Source: an uncultured Clostridia bacterium
Lineage (GTDB): Bacteria > Bacillota_A > Clostridia > Oscillospirales > Oscillospiraceae
DNA length: 15,125 nt
NCBI GenBank assembly: GCA_946410505.1
Contig: CAMKAP010000023.1
Coordinates: forward strand, 1 to 15,125
Direction: 5' to 3'
Part shown: positions 1 to 6,957 of the stretch, one piece after another
Layout: each line of letters starts with the position of its first letter
Position numbering within the stretch: the stretch's first letter is position 1
Notes under the pieces: generated by a model
Database searches by the model: none
Seen by the model: the letters and a program-made list of their open reading frames with translations, nothing else
Told to the model about the DNA's origin: nothing
Position numbers and translations under genes: made by a program

Positions 1-16
1 GTCGTTCTCTTGGGGC

Positions 17-43
17 CCCCGGAAGGCCGGAGGCCTCCCGGGG
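17..43. other. GC-rich hairpin at window edge
   Basis: CCCCGG (17-22) pairs with CCGGGG (38-43). AGGCC (24-28) pairs with GGCCT (32-36). One A/C mismatch lies between the two stems and the loop is 3 nt. No T-run follows on the plus strand. It sits just past the larger hairpin at 51-116 and may be a second part of a bidirectional transcription end with a neighbour outside the window. Confidence 0.4.
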
Positions 44-50
44 AAAAGGA

Positions 51-116
51 AGAAGAACACAGACGGTCGAACCGGCCGCCCTCCCGGGCGGCCGGTTGAC
101 CTTACTGTGTTCTTCT
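51..116 (-). terminator. Composite long hairpin, probable terminator of the mrp-nifX operon
   Basis: The outer 12-bp stem AGAAGAACACAG (51-62) pairs perfectly with CTGTGTTCTTCT (105-116). Inside it, 65-80 pairs with 87-101 over 15 bp with one bulged G (69), closing a 6-nt loop at 81-86. On the minus strand the structure starts 7 nt after the stop of the NifX-like gene and is followed by TTCCTTTTCCCC, a weak T-rich tract. A Rho-independent terminator is the simplest reading. The stem is far longer than usual, so an RNA stability or repeat role is possible. Confidence 0.6.
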
Positions 117-123
117 GACGCCG

Positions 124-540
124 TCAGCACCCGCAGCCGCAGCCGCCCCCGCAGGAGCAGCCTTCGCCGCCGTCGCTGCCGCAATTGCAGCTTCCGCCGC
201 AGGAGCAGCCGCCGCCCTCGCCGCCGGAGACAGGCAGCTGGCCCGTGACCAGCAGGTCTGCCGCTGTGTCGGCGTCGCCGGAATATCCCGTCACCGGGAC
301 AATCCCATAGCTGAGCAGCAGGGCCTTGGCCTCGCCGCCCATATTGCCGACGATGACCGCATCCACGCCCTGCTCGCGCATCAGGTCTGCCATGGCCTGA
401 TGGCCCTGGCGCTCCCCGGTCTCCACCAGGGTCTTGGTGCATTCGTAGACATATTCGCCGTACTCATAGACCGCGAACATATCGCAATGGCCAAAGTGGC
501 CGTGGATTTCTCCGTTGTCGTAAGCGACCGCAACTTTCAT
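124..540 (-). CDS. NifX/NifB-like (dinitrogenase Fe-Mo cofactor biosynthesis family) protein with Cys-Gly tail
   Basis: This 138-residue protein begins MKVAVAYDNGEIHGHFGHCD, the typical opening of the small NifX/NifB C-terminal-domain family, which binds Fe-Mo or Fe-S cluster precursors. The domain covers about residues 1-103 and includes an AVIVGNMGGEA segment. Residues 110-138 form a separate Gly/Cys tail with nine cysteines (112, 114, 118, 120, 128, 130, 134, 136, 138), arranged as CxC and CxxxC; a metal-binding role is inferred. Start ATG at 540 has GAGGAG just upstream, inside the end of the Mrp-like gene, with only 4 nt between the two genes, so they are one operon. No nitrogenase gene is visible, so a role in nitrogen fixation should not be assumed; standalone members are common in anaerobes. 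Confidence 0.85.
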   Translation of the reverse strand: MKVAVAYDNGEIHGHFGHCDMFAVYEYGEYVYECTKTLVETGERQGHQAMADLMREQGVDAVIVGNMGGEAKALLLSYGIVPVTGYSGDADTAADLLVTGQLPVSGGEGGGCSCGGSCNCGSDGGEGCSCGGGCGCGC

Positions 541-544
541 CGTT

Positions 545-1384
545 TTACTCCTCGATTTTCAGGGTATTCTCGATCACGTCCGCCATGGGGGCGATCTCCT
601 CGCCGGGGACGGACTCCACTTCGCCCGCATCCACCATGGTGGCGACCACCGGGTCGATGGGCAGCTTGCAGAAATGCTCGATGCCGAAGCTCCCGGCCAC
701 GGCCTCCACCTTGCTGTCGCCGAATATATTGTGCTTCTCACCGCAGTCGGGGCACTGGAAATAGCTCATGTTCTCCACGATGCCCAGCACGGGCACATTC
801 ATCATGCCCGCCATGTTCACGGCTTTGGCCACGATCATGCTCACCAGGTCCTGGGGCGTGGTGACGATCACGACGCCGTCGATGGGCAGGGACTGGAACA
901 CGGTCAGCGGCACGTCGCCTGTGCCGGGAGGCATGTCGACAAACATATAGTCCACATCCTGCCACAGCACGTCGGTCCAGAACTGGGTCACGGCGCCCGC
1001 GATGACGGGGCCGCGCCACACCACGGGCTCGGTCTCGTTTTCAAGGATCAGGTTGATGGACATGATCTGCAGCCCGGTATGGGTAGTCACGGGGATCAGA
1101 AACTGGTCGGTGCCGGTGGCGTGCTGGGTGATGCCGAAGGACTTGGGGATGGAAGGGCCGGTGATGTCCGCGTCCAGCACGGCGCAGCGGTAGCCGCGGC
1201 GCTGCATCTCGGAAGCCAGCAGGCTTGTCACCAGCGACTTGCCCACGCCGCCCTTGCCGGAGATGACGGCGATGACCTTCTTGACGCTGGAATACGGGTT
1301 TAAAGGCTTTAGAAAGCTCTGGGGCTCAGAGCGGGAGGGACAGTTTTCCCCGCAGCTGGAGCAGTCGTGAGTGCATTCGCTCAT
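545..1384 (-). CDS. Mrp/NBP35-family ATP-binding Fe-S cluster carrier
   Basis: The protein has 279 residues from the ATG at 1384, chosen because GAAAGGAATCC lies upstream and the earlier in-frame Met codons fall in the promoter. It has the deviant Walker A GKGGVGKS (43-50), the DADITGPSIP segment (71-80), the VDMPPGTGD motif (149-157) and the CPDC pair (Cys211, Cys214) that bridges a [4Fe-4S] cluster in the dimer. The N-terminus adds four cysteines (4, 8, 11, 15), recalling the extra N-terminal cluster motif of Nbp35-type proteins, though the spacing differs. Members of this P-loop family bind and transfer Fe-S clusters to apoproteins in the cytoplasm. The NifX-like gene follows in the same operon, so a shared cofactor-handling role is likely. 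Family assignment is strong; the client protein is unknown. Confidence 0.93.
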   Translation of the reverse strand: MSECTHDCSSCGENCPSRSEPQSFLKPLNPYSSVKKVIAVISGKGGVGKSLVTSLLASEMQRRGYRCAVLDADITGPSIPKSFGITQHATGTDQFLIPVTTHTGLQIMSINLILENETEPVVWRGPVIAGAVTQFWTDVLWQDVDYMFVDMPPGTGDVPLTVFQSLPIDGVVIVTTPQDLVSMIVAKAVNMAGMMNVPVLGIVENMSYFQCPDCGEKHNIFGDSKVEAVAGSFGIEHFCKLPIDPVVATMVDAGEVESVPGEEIAPMADVIENTLKIEE

Positions 1385-1439
1385 ATCAAAAGGATTCCTT
1401 TCGGTGTTATAAAATGCCGTTAACAAAGTCAACACTGTT

Positions 1440-1467
1440 ATTATACTCATTTTCCCGCTTCTGTCAA
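1440..1467 (-). promoter_or_regulatory. Sigma-A type promoter of the mrp-nifX operon
   Basis: On the minus strand TTGACA (1467-1462) and TATAAT (1445-1440) are separated by 16 nt, both hexamers being perfect consensus. The start codon lies about 55 nt downstream of the -10 box. No other ORF start competes for it. Confidence 0.85.
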
Positions 1468-1492
1468 ACCCCGCGGAAGACACAGCATTGAG

Positions 1493-1521
1493 TTGTCAGG
1501 CGCAAATTTTTGTGGTATACT
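1493..1521 (+). promoter_or_regulatory. Promoter of the FHA-SEDS / transpeptidase operon
   Basis: TTGTCA (1493-1498) and TATACT (1516-1521) are separated by 17 nt. The -10 is extended by TGG directly before it (1513-1515). It is divergent from the mrp promoter, with the two -35 boxes 25 nt apart. The coding start lies 45 nt downstream. Confidence 0.75.
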
Positions 1522-1566
1522 AAAATTTGAAATATTATGCTTCGCTGCGGAGAGGAGGGGTACGGC

Positions 1567-3303
1567 ATGTCCGCGACGCAGCTTTTTCTGGAATACATGC
1601 TCAAGGCGTCAAAGTACGCGCTCATTCTGCTGAGCATCGCGATCATTGTCCGCTGTATCCGCTCCATGCTCCGCGAGCAGTACGAGCCGGAGACCTGGGC
1701 CTACATCCGCACCGGTGACGGGCGCCTGCCCATCCACCACTGGGAAGTGATTCTGGGCCGTTCCCGCTCGGCGGACGTGCGGGTGGACAAGCGGGGCGTG
1801 AGCCGCGTCCACGCCGTGCTGACGCGCAACGACCACGGAGTCTGGCAGATCTACGACATTTTCGCCCGCAGCGGCGTCTGGGTCAACGGCGAGCGCGTGG
1901 GTGACCGGGGCGTGCGCGTAAACGACAAGGACGTGATCAACCTCGGCGGTGTGAACGTGCGTTTTCAGGATATCCCCATGGAGCGCCGGGAGAAGCTGGA
2001 GGAAAAGCGCAGCGCCCCCGGTCGGGAAGTCTCTCCCGCCGTGACGCTGCTGGAGCTGACGATCTTTCAGCTCTGCCTGCTGATGCAGCATGCCATGTTC
2101 GCCAAATCCGAGCAGCTGCCCACCATCGCGCTGGGCTTTGTGTCCCTGATCATCATGCAGTGGAGCTGCTACAACGCCATGCGCGTCATCGGCCGCAGCG
2201 GCTTTGAGGTGGAGACTCTGGCCTTCTACCTGTCCACGCTGGGCATGTCCGTGGCCGCCTCCTCCACGCCGGACGACATGTACAAGCAGATCCTGCTGAC
2301 CCTGGCGGGCGTGATCCTGTTCCTGATCGGCGGCTGGTGGCTGCGCAGCCTTGACCGGACGGAGGCCATGCGCCTGCCCGTGGCGGCCGGGGCGCTGATG
2401 CTGCTGGCGATCAACGCGGTCTTTTCAGACGTGATCCTCGGCGCGCGCAACTGGCTGATCATCGGCGGCTATTCCTTCCAGCCCTCGGAGCTGGTAAAGG
2501 TTGCCTACGTCTACGTGGGCGCCGCCACCATGGAGCATCTGTACCGGGAGAAGAATCTGTATTCCTTCATTGCCTTTTCGGCCATGTGCGTTCTCGCCCT
2601 GGCCCTGATCGGCGACTTCGGCACGGCGCTTGTGTTCTTCGTGTGCTTTCTCATCATCTCCTACATGCGCTCCGGCTCCATCGCCACCGTGATCCTCGCC
2701 GTGTCCGGCGCTATCATCGCGGGCCTTCTCGCCGTCACCGCAAGACCATACATCGGCCAGCGCTTCAGCATCTGGGGCCATGTGTGGGAGGACGTGTACG
2801 ACAGGGGCTACCAGCAGGCGCGCGCCATGTCTGCGGCCGCCGCGGGCGGTCTCTTCGGCAAGGGCGGCGGCGCCGGCTGGCTCAAGGACATCGTCGCCGG
2901 CAACACCGACATGGTCTTTGCAGTCATCTGTGAGGAGCAGGGGCTCATCATCGCCCTGTGCATGTGCATGGCTGTGCTGACGCTGACCTTCTTTGCCATC
3001 CGCAGTGCGCGAAACGGCCGCTCGTCCTACTATGCCATCGCCGCCTGCGCCGCCATGAGCATCCTGCTGACCCAGCTTGCGCTGAACGTGTTCGGCTCGC
3101 TGGATATTCTGCCCTTCACGGGCGTCACTTTCCCCTTTGTCTCCCGCGGCGGCTCCTCGCTGCTGAGCTGCTGGATGATGATGGCCTTCATCAAGGGGGC
3201 CGACAACCGGCGTGACGCCAGCTTTGCCGTGCGTCCCGGCGAGCGGATGCAGAACGCCCCGCCGCCGGAGGATGAGCTGGGAGAAGAGGAGGAAGAGGAA
3301 TGA
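1567..3303 (+). CDS. FHA-domain SEDS protein (FtsW/RodA/SpoVE family glycosyltransferase)
   Basis: The protein has 578 residues from the ATG at 1567, preferred over the ATG at 1537 because GGAGAGGAGGGG ends 6 nt before it. A membrane helix at about 13-30 precedes a forkhead-associated domain (about 45-137) with the phosphopeptide-binding signature GRS (65-67), SRVH (79-82) and NG (107-108). About nine hydrophobic segments follow, carrying SEDS hallmarks: FQPSELVKVA (304-313), GDFGTA (349-354), TDMVFAVICEEQGLI (447-461) and FPFVSRGGSSLL (522-533). The C-terminus is acidic (EEEEEE). SEDS proteins polymerise lipid II into glycan strands with a class B PBP, here encoded next with a 4-nt overlap. 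The FHA domain implies that a phospho-Thr partner, such as a PrkC-type kinase substrate, recruits or controls the enzyme; this is inference. Whether it serves division, elongation or sporulation cannot be told. Confidence 0.93.
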   Translation: MSATQLFLEYMLKASKYALILLSIAIIVRCIRSMLREQYEPETWAYIRTGDGRLPIHHWEVILGRSRSADVRVDKRGVSRVHAVLTRNDHGVWQIYDIFARSGVWVNGERVGDRGVRVNDKDVINLGGVNVRFQDIPMERREKLEEKRSAPGREVSPAVTLLELTIFQLCLLMQHAMFAKSEQLPTIALGFVSLIIMQWSCYNAMRVIGRSGFEVETLAFYLSTLGMSVAASSTPDDMYKQILLTLAGVILFLIGGWWLRSLDRTEAMRLPVAAGALMLLAINAVFSDVILGARNWLIIGGYSFQPSELVKVAYVYVGAATMEHLYREKNLYSFIAFSAMCVLALALIGDFGTALVFFVCFLIISYMRSGSIATVILAVSGAIIAGLLAVTARPYIGQRFSIWGHVWEDVYDRGYQQARAMSAAAAGGLFGKGGGAGWLKDIVAGNTDMVFAVICEEQGLIIALCMCMAVLTLTFFAIRSARNGRSSYYAIAACAAMSILLTQLALNVFGSLDILPFTGVTFPFVSRGGSSLLSCWMMMAFIKGADNRRDASFAVRPGERMQNAPPPEDELGEEEEEE

Positions 3304-4601
3304 AAAAAATCACCCGCCGCGCCTTCTCCCTGCTGCTGCTGGCCGCCTTTGTCATTGTGGGCCTCACCACCTACGTGCTGCGCTATATCGACCACGGCGC
3401 CGACTGGGCGCTGTATTTCAACCGTCTCAACTCCGGCTCCTCCGGCGAGCTGCTGGACCGCAACGGGGTTGTGCTTGCCGCCTTCTCCGCCAACGAAAAC
3501 CGCTACGCCGAGGACGCCCTGACCCGCACCGCCAACTATCATGTGACCGGCGACTACTGGGGCCGCACCGGCACCGGCATCCTCTCCACCTACTGGAACA
3601 AGATGCAGGGCTTCAGCCTCCTGACCGGCACCACCCGCTCCACCGCCGCCACCACGCGGCTCTATATCGACGCCGGGCTCAACAACACCGCTTACGCGGG
3701 CTTAAACGGCCGCAACGGCTGTGTCATGGTGGTAAACTACCAGACCGGGGAGCTTCTCTGCATGGTTTCGACACCTTCCATCGACCCGGCCGACCCCGAC
3801 GCGGAGCCTGCCGTCGGCACCTATATCAACCGTGCACTCTCGGCCACCTTTGTCCCAGGCTCCATCTTCAAGCTCGTCACGGCCGCAGCCGCCATCGAAA
3901 ACCTCCCGAATTTGGCCGACCGCCGCTTCTACTGTGAGGGGAAGACCGTGATCGGCGGGGTGGAGATCAACTGTTCCGGCGAGCACTACACCCAGACCTT
4001 TGAGCAGGCGCTTGCCAACTCCTGCAACGTGGCCTTCGCCAAGATCGCAACGCTGGTGGGGCAGGACAAGCTGGTGGAATATGTGCGCAATTTCGGCTTT
4101 CTGGACCCCCACATGCTGGGGGACATTCCCACCGTGGCGGGTACCTTCCCTCTGGAGTTCGTGGGTGACCCGGAGCTGGGCTGGGCGGGCATCGGTCAGT
4201 CCACGGACACGGTCAACCCCTACGCCATGCTGCGCTATGTCTCCGCTATCGCCAATCACGGCATCCTGGTGGAGCCCACCATGATCAACGACGGCAAACG
4301 GCCCGTCAAGTCCCGCTTCCTCGCCACCGAGACCGCCGATAAGCTCCGCGAGATGATGGCCTACAACGTCAGCTACGCCTACGAGGGCGATTTCCGCTTC
4401 ACCGGTCTCCCGCTCTGCGCCAAGACCGGCACGGCGGAGCTGGGCGGCGATCTGACGAGCCACGCCTGGTTCGTGGGCTTTTTGGACGACCCCGATCACC
4501 CCTACGCCTTTGTGGTCCTGGTGGAAAACGGCGGCGGCGGTCTGACCGTGGCCTCCCCCATCGCCGAGCGCGTGCTGCGCCACTGCATGCGGATGGAATA
4601 A
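3300..4601 (+). CDS. pbpA: Penicillin-binding transpeptidase (PbpA-like, class B)
   Basis: This 433-residue membrane-anchored D,D-transpeptidase has one N-terminal span (about 7-27). Its active-site motifs are in order: SIFK with nucleophile Ser188 and Lys191, SCN (241-243) and KTG (375-377). It is shorter than typical PBP2/PBP3 because the N-terminal dimerisation region is reduced to about 150 residues, as in the PbpA proteins paired with FHA/FtsW genes in Gram-positive bacteria. ATGA overlaps the stop of the SEDS gene (3300-3303), giving translational coupling and supporting a SEDS-bPBP complex that polymerises and crosslinks peptidoglycan on the outer face of the membrane. The stop codon lies directly against the inserted IVP-type element. 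The symbol pbpA is by similarity of type and context only. Confidence 0.92.
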   Translation: MKKITRRAFSLLLLAAFVIVGLTTYVLRYIDHGADWALYFNRLNSGSSGELLDRNGVVLAAFSANENRYAEDALTRTANYHVTGDYWGRTGTGILSTYWNKMQGFSLLTGTTRSTAATTRLYIDAGLNNTAYAGLNGRNGCVMVVNYQTGELLCMVSTPSIDPADPDAEPAVGTYINRALSATFVPGSIFKLVTAAAAIENLPNLADRRFYCEGKTVIGGVEINCSGEHYTQTFEQALANSCNVAFAKIATLVGQDKLVEYVRNFGFLDPHMLGDIPTVAGTFPLEFVGDPELGWAGIGQSTDTVNPYAMLRYVSAIANHGILVEPTMINDGKRPVKSRFLATETADKLREMMAYNVSYAYEGDFRFTGLPLCAKTGTAELGGDLTSHAWFVGFLDDPDHPYAFVVLVENGGGGLTVASPIAERVLRHCMRME

Positions 4602-4602
4602 T

Positions 4603-4637
4603 CAGTGTTCAGTGGCCAGTGGTCAGTGGTCAGTTAT
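4603..4637 (+). repeat. Left heptamer array of the IVP-type element
   Basis: Five back-to-back 7-nt units start one base after the pbpA stop: CAGTGTT, CAGTGGC, CAGTGGT, CAGTGGT, CAGTTAT. The core is CAGTGGT, with variation at the outer units. It is inverted relative to the array at 5040-5074. Confidence 0.9.
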
Positions 4638-4659
4638 TCTTGGAAGGTTTTTGAGTGTT

Positions 4660-5025
4660 ATGTCAGTTAAAACTTATCAGGAGCTTCTGGTGTGGCAAAA
4701 GGCAATGGATCTTGTGGCCGAGACCTACACACTCATCCGGCTCCTGCCGAGAGAAGAGCTGTATGCTCTTTCGGATCAGATGCGGAGAGCAGCTGTTTCG
4801 ATTCCTTCCAATATTGCGGAGGGACAGCAGAGGAACTCCACGAAGGAGTTTGTCCAATTTCTCTCCGTAGCGAGAGGGTCCAACGCGGAACTGGAAACGC
4901 AGCTTATAATCTGTGTTCGTCTGGAATACCTAAAGCCATCACAGACAGAAACCGCTATGAACCTTTGTCAGGAGATCGGACGTATGCTGAACGCCTTGAT
5001 TGCCAGGCTGTCCAGCGGCCAGTGA
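4660..5025 (+). CDS. Four-helix-bundle protein of the S23 / 23S rRNA intervening-sequence protein family
   Basis: A 121-residue protein with the family signature: an N-terminal LLVWQKAMDLV helix, then RRAAVSIPSNIAEGQ (about 42-56), KEFVQFL and GSNAELETQL, with a final helix near 95-117. Members are small basic-faced helical bundles that assemble as pentamers; they are encoded in 23S rRNA intervening sequences and elsewhere in genomes, and the related Avd protein serves diversity-generating retroelements. The biochemical role of free-standing copies is unclear. Start ATG 4660 has GGAAGG 12 nt upstream, longer than ideal; a TTG at 4651 is in frame but too close to the Shine-Dalgarno. The last codons (SSGQ-stop) are written in two degenerate direct copies of the flanking heptamer (CAGCGGC CAGTGAT, 5013-5026), showing that gene and repeat belong to one unit. 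Confidence 0.9.
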   Translation: MSVKTYQELLVWQKAMDLVAETYTLIRLLPREELYALSDQMRRAAVSIPSNIAEGQQRNSTKEFVQFLSVARGSNAELETQLIICVRLEYLKPSQTETAMNLCQEIGRMLNALIARLSSGQ

Positions 5026-5039
5026 TTTATGTATTTCTG

Positions 5040-5074
5040 ACCACTAGTCACTGACCACTATCCACTGACCACTA
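5040..5074 (-). repeat. Right heptamer array of the IVP-type element (inverted)
   Basis: Five contiguous 7-nt units: ACCACTA, GTCACTG, ACCACTA, TCCACTG, ACCACTA. Each is close to the complement of CAGTGGT. The array ends 17 nt before the ABC-F start codon and 5 nt before its ribosome binding site, so a stem formed with the left array or with 5017-5025 could change ABC-F translation. Confidence 0.88.
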
Positions 5075-5091
5075 TCCTGAAAGGACGAACA

Positions 5092-6957
5092 ATGGCAGAC
5101 ATCACAGTCACCTCGCTGGTCAAATCCTTCGAGGTCGGAAACAATATACTGGACGGCCTGAGCTTCACGGTCAATCCCGGTGAGCGGGTGGGCATCCTCG
5201 GCCCCAACGGCTGCGGCAAAACCACGCTCTTCCGGATTCTGGTACACGAGATTGACTATGATGAGGGGCAGGTCAGCACCGCCCCCGGCAAACGCATCGG
5301 CCTCATCTCCCAGATCCCGGTCTACCCCGAGGGTTGGACGGTGGAGGACGTGCTGCGCCAGGCGCACCGCCGCCTGACCGATATGCAGGCGCGCATGGAC
5401 GAGCTCGCCGAGCGCATGGAGCGCGACAGCTCCCCCGCCCTGCTGCAGGAATACGACCGCCTCAGCGCTGAATTTCAGCGGCTCGGCGGCTACACCATGG
5501 AGATCGACCGCAACCGTGTGGCCAACGGCCTGCAGATCCCCCAGCGCCAGCGGGAGCAGCTCTTTGACTCGCTCTCGGGCGGCGAGAAGACCCGCGTGAA
5601 CCTGGCCCGCCTGATCCTGGAGGACACGGACATTCTCCTGCTGGACGAGCCCACGAACCATCTGGACCTGCGCGCCACCGAGTGGCTGGAGGACTATCTG
5701 CTGCACTTCAAGGGCACCGTCCTTGCCATCAGCCATGACCGCTGGTTTCTGGACAAGGTGGTGCAGCGCTGCATCGAGATCCAGGACGGCAGAGCTGAAT
5801 TCTACTCCGGCAACTACAGCTTCTATGTCCAGGAGCGGCAGCGCCGCTTTGAGGAGAAGCTCAAGCAGTATGAAAAGGACCAGGCCAAGATCGAGCAGCT
5901 CCAGCGGGCCGCCGAGCAGATGCACCTGTGGGCCTTCATGGGAAACGACAAGCTCCACAAGCGCGCCTTCTCCATGGAAAAACGCATTGAGAGGCTCTCA
6001 AAAAGCGAAAAGCCCACCGAGCAGAGAAAGCTCTCCGTCAAGTTCAAACAGCGGGAGTTTAACGGAGACGAGGCGCTGGTCATCGAGGGGCTGAGCAAGT
6101 CCTTCGGCGAAAAGCAGCTCTTTCACGACCTGTCTCTCACCGTCACCGGCGGGGAGCACATCGCCATCGTCGGCGACAACGGCACCGGCAAATCCACCCT
6201 CGTGAAGCTCATCATGTCCGAGGAGACGCCGGACGCCGGATACTTTTATCTGGGCCCCGCCATCCGCAGGGCCTATCTGCCCCAGATCGTGCAGTTTTCG
6301 GTGGAGGAGCGCAGCATGGTGGACACCATGCTCTACGACTGCCGCTGCCAGCCCCAGGAGGCGCGGGACCGCCTCGCCGCCTTCGGCTTTCGGGGCGAGG
6401 ACGTATTCAAGCCCGTGGGGGCGCTCTCCGGCGGCGAAAAAAGTCGCCTGAAGCTCTGCCAGCTCATGGGCGGGGACATCAATCTCCTCATCCTGGACGA
6501 GCCCACCAACCACCTGGACATCGCCAGCCGCGAGTGGATGGAGGACGCGCTCTCGGATTATGAGCAGACCCTGCTCTTCGTCTCCCACGACCGCTGGTTC
6601 ATCGAAAAATTCGCCGACCGCATCTGGGCGCTGGATAACGGCGAGCTCACCGATTTTCGCGGCGGCTGGCGGGAGTACTGCGCATGGAAGGAGCGGCAGG
6701 CCGTCTTCCAGCAGAGTGCTCCCAAAGCGCCAAAAAAGGAAAAAGAAAAGAAGCCCCACGTCCCCAACAGCGAAAAGCTCATCGCCAAAACCGAGCGGGA
6801 GATCGCCCGACTGGAGGAAAAGCTCGCCGCGCTGGAGCGGGAGGCCGAGCAATATGCCAGCGACTACCAGAAGCTCATGGAGCTGGAGAGTCAAAAGGAC
6901 GCATGGAACGAGGAGCTGCTGGCGCTCTATGAAAAATGGGAGGAACTGAATTCTTGA
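5092..6957 (+). CDS. ABC-F family ATPase (ribosome-associated type, Uup/EttA-like)
   Basis: A 621-residue cytoplasmic protein has two ABC ATPase domains and no membrane segment. Domain 1 has Walker A GPNGCGKTT (37-45), signature LSGGE (161-165) and Walker B ILLLDEPTNHLD (181-192). Domain 2 has GDNGTGKST (361-369), LSGGE (445-449) and LLILDEPTNHLD (465-476). The charged helical linker at about 240-305 fits the P-site tRNA interaction motif of ABC-F proteins, and a coiled coil (about 560-615) closes the protein. These ATPases bind the ribosomal E site and relieve stalled or drug-bound ribosomes; the linker length does not let me decide between housekeeping and antibiotic-protection subgroups. 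ATG 5092 is preceded by GAAAGGA. The upstream leader is the right arm of the IVP-type element, and the stop overlaps the YdcF-like start. Confidence 0.93.
   Translation: MADITVTSLVKSFEVGNNILDGLSFTVNPGERVGILGPNGCGKTTLFRILVHEIDYDEGQVSTAPGKRIGLISQIPVYPEGWTVEDVLRQAHRRLTDMQARMDELAERMERDSSPALLQEYDRLSAEFQRLGGYTMEIDRNRVANGLQIPQRQREQLFDSLSGGEKTRVNLARLILEDTDILLLDEPTNHLDLRATEWLEDYLLHFKGTVLAISHDRWFLDKVVQRCIEIQDGRAEFYSGNYSFYVQERQRRFEEKLKQYEKDQAKIEQLQRAAEQMHLWAFMGNDKLHKRAFSMEKRIERLSKSEKPTEQRKLSVKFKQREFNGDEALVIEGLSKSFGEKQLFHDLSLTVTGGEHIAIVGDNGTGKSTLVKLIMSEETPDAGYFYLGPAIRRAYLPQIVQFSVEERSMVDTMLYDCRCQPQEARDRLAAFGFRGEDVFKPVGALSGGEKSRLKLCQLMGGDINLLILDEPTNHLDIASREWMEDALSDYEQTLLFVSHDRWFIEKFADRIWALDNGELTDFRGGWREYCAWKERQAVFQQSAPKAPKKEKEKKPHVPNSEKLIAKTEREIARLEEKLAALEREAEQYASDYQKLMELESQKDAWNEELLALYEKWEELNS

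Larger units (their letters stand above)
4603..5074 (+). mobile_element. Putative IVP-type (23S intervening-sequence-like) insertion with inverted heptamer arrays
   Basis: A 472-nt unit consists of a four-helix-bundle gene between arrays of CAGTGGT and its complement ACCACTR. Register-for-register alignment of the left array with the reverse complement of the right matches at most positions in each 7-nt unit, so an RNA copy could fold with the ORF as a giant loop. That is the layout known for 23S rRNA intervening sequences encoding S23-type proteins, but here it lies between protein genes. It fits exactly between the pbpA stop and the Shine-Dalgarno of the ABC-F gene. I counted 55% and 47% GC in two 60-nt stretches (4681-4740, 4801-4860) against 65% in one stretch of the ABC-F gene (5581-5640). 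Mobility is inferred; no transposase or target duplication is seen. Confidence 0.6.

Noticed and set aside
1385..1483. Longer N-terminus of the Mrp-like protein
   Set aside because: It would place the consensus -35/-10 boxes inside the coding region and lose the good ribosome binding site before 1384.
1537..1566. Earlier ATG for the FHA-SEDS gene
   Set aside because: The strong GGAGAGGAGGGG lies between this ATG and the ATG at 1567, so it would be coding sequence; 1567 has correct spacing.
3702..4583. Minus-strand 293-codon open frame opposite pbpA
   Set aside because: Antisense shadow of a clear transpeptidase gene with all three active-site motifs; no recognisable features of its own.
4603..5074. 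CRISPR array or diversity-generating retroelement
   Set aside because: The repeats are 7 nt and contiguous, with no spacers. The four-helix-bundle protein is related to Avd, but there is no reverse transcriptase, template repeat or variable repeat in the window.
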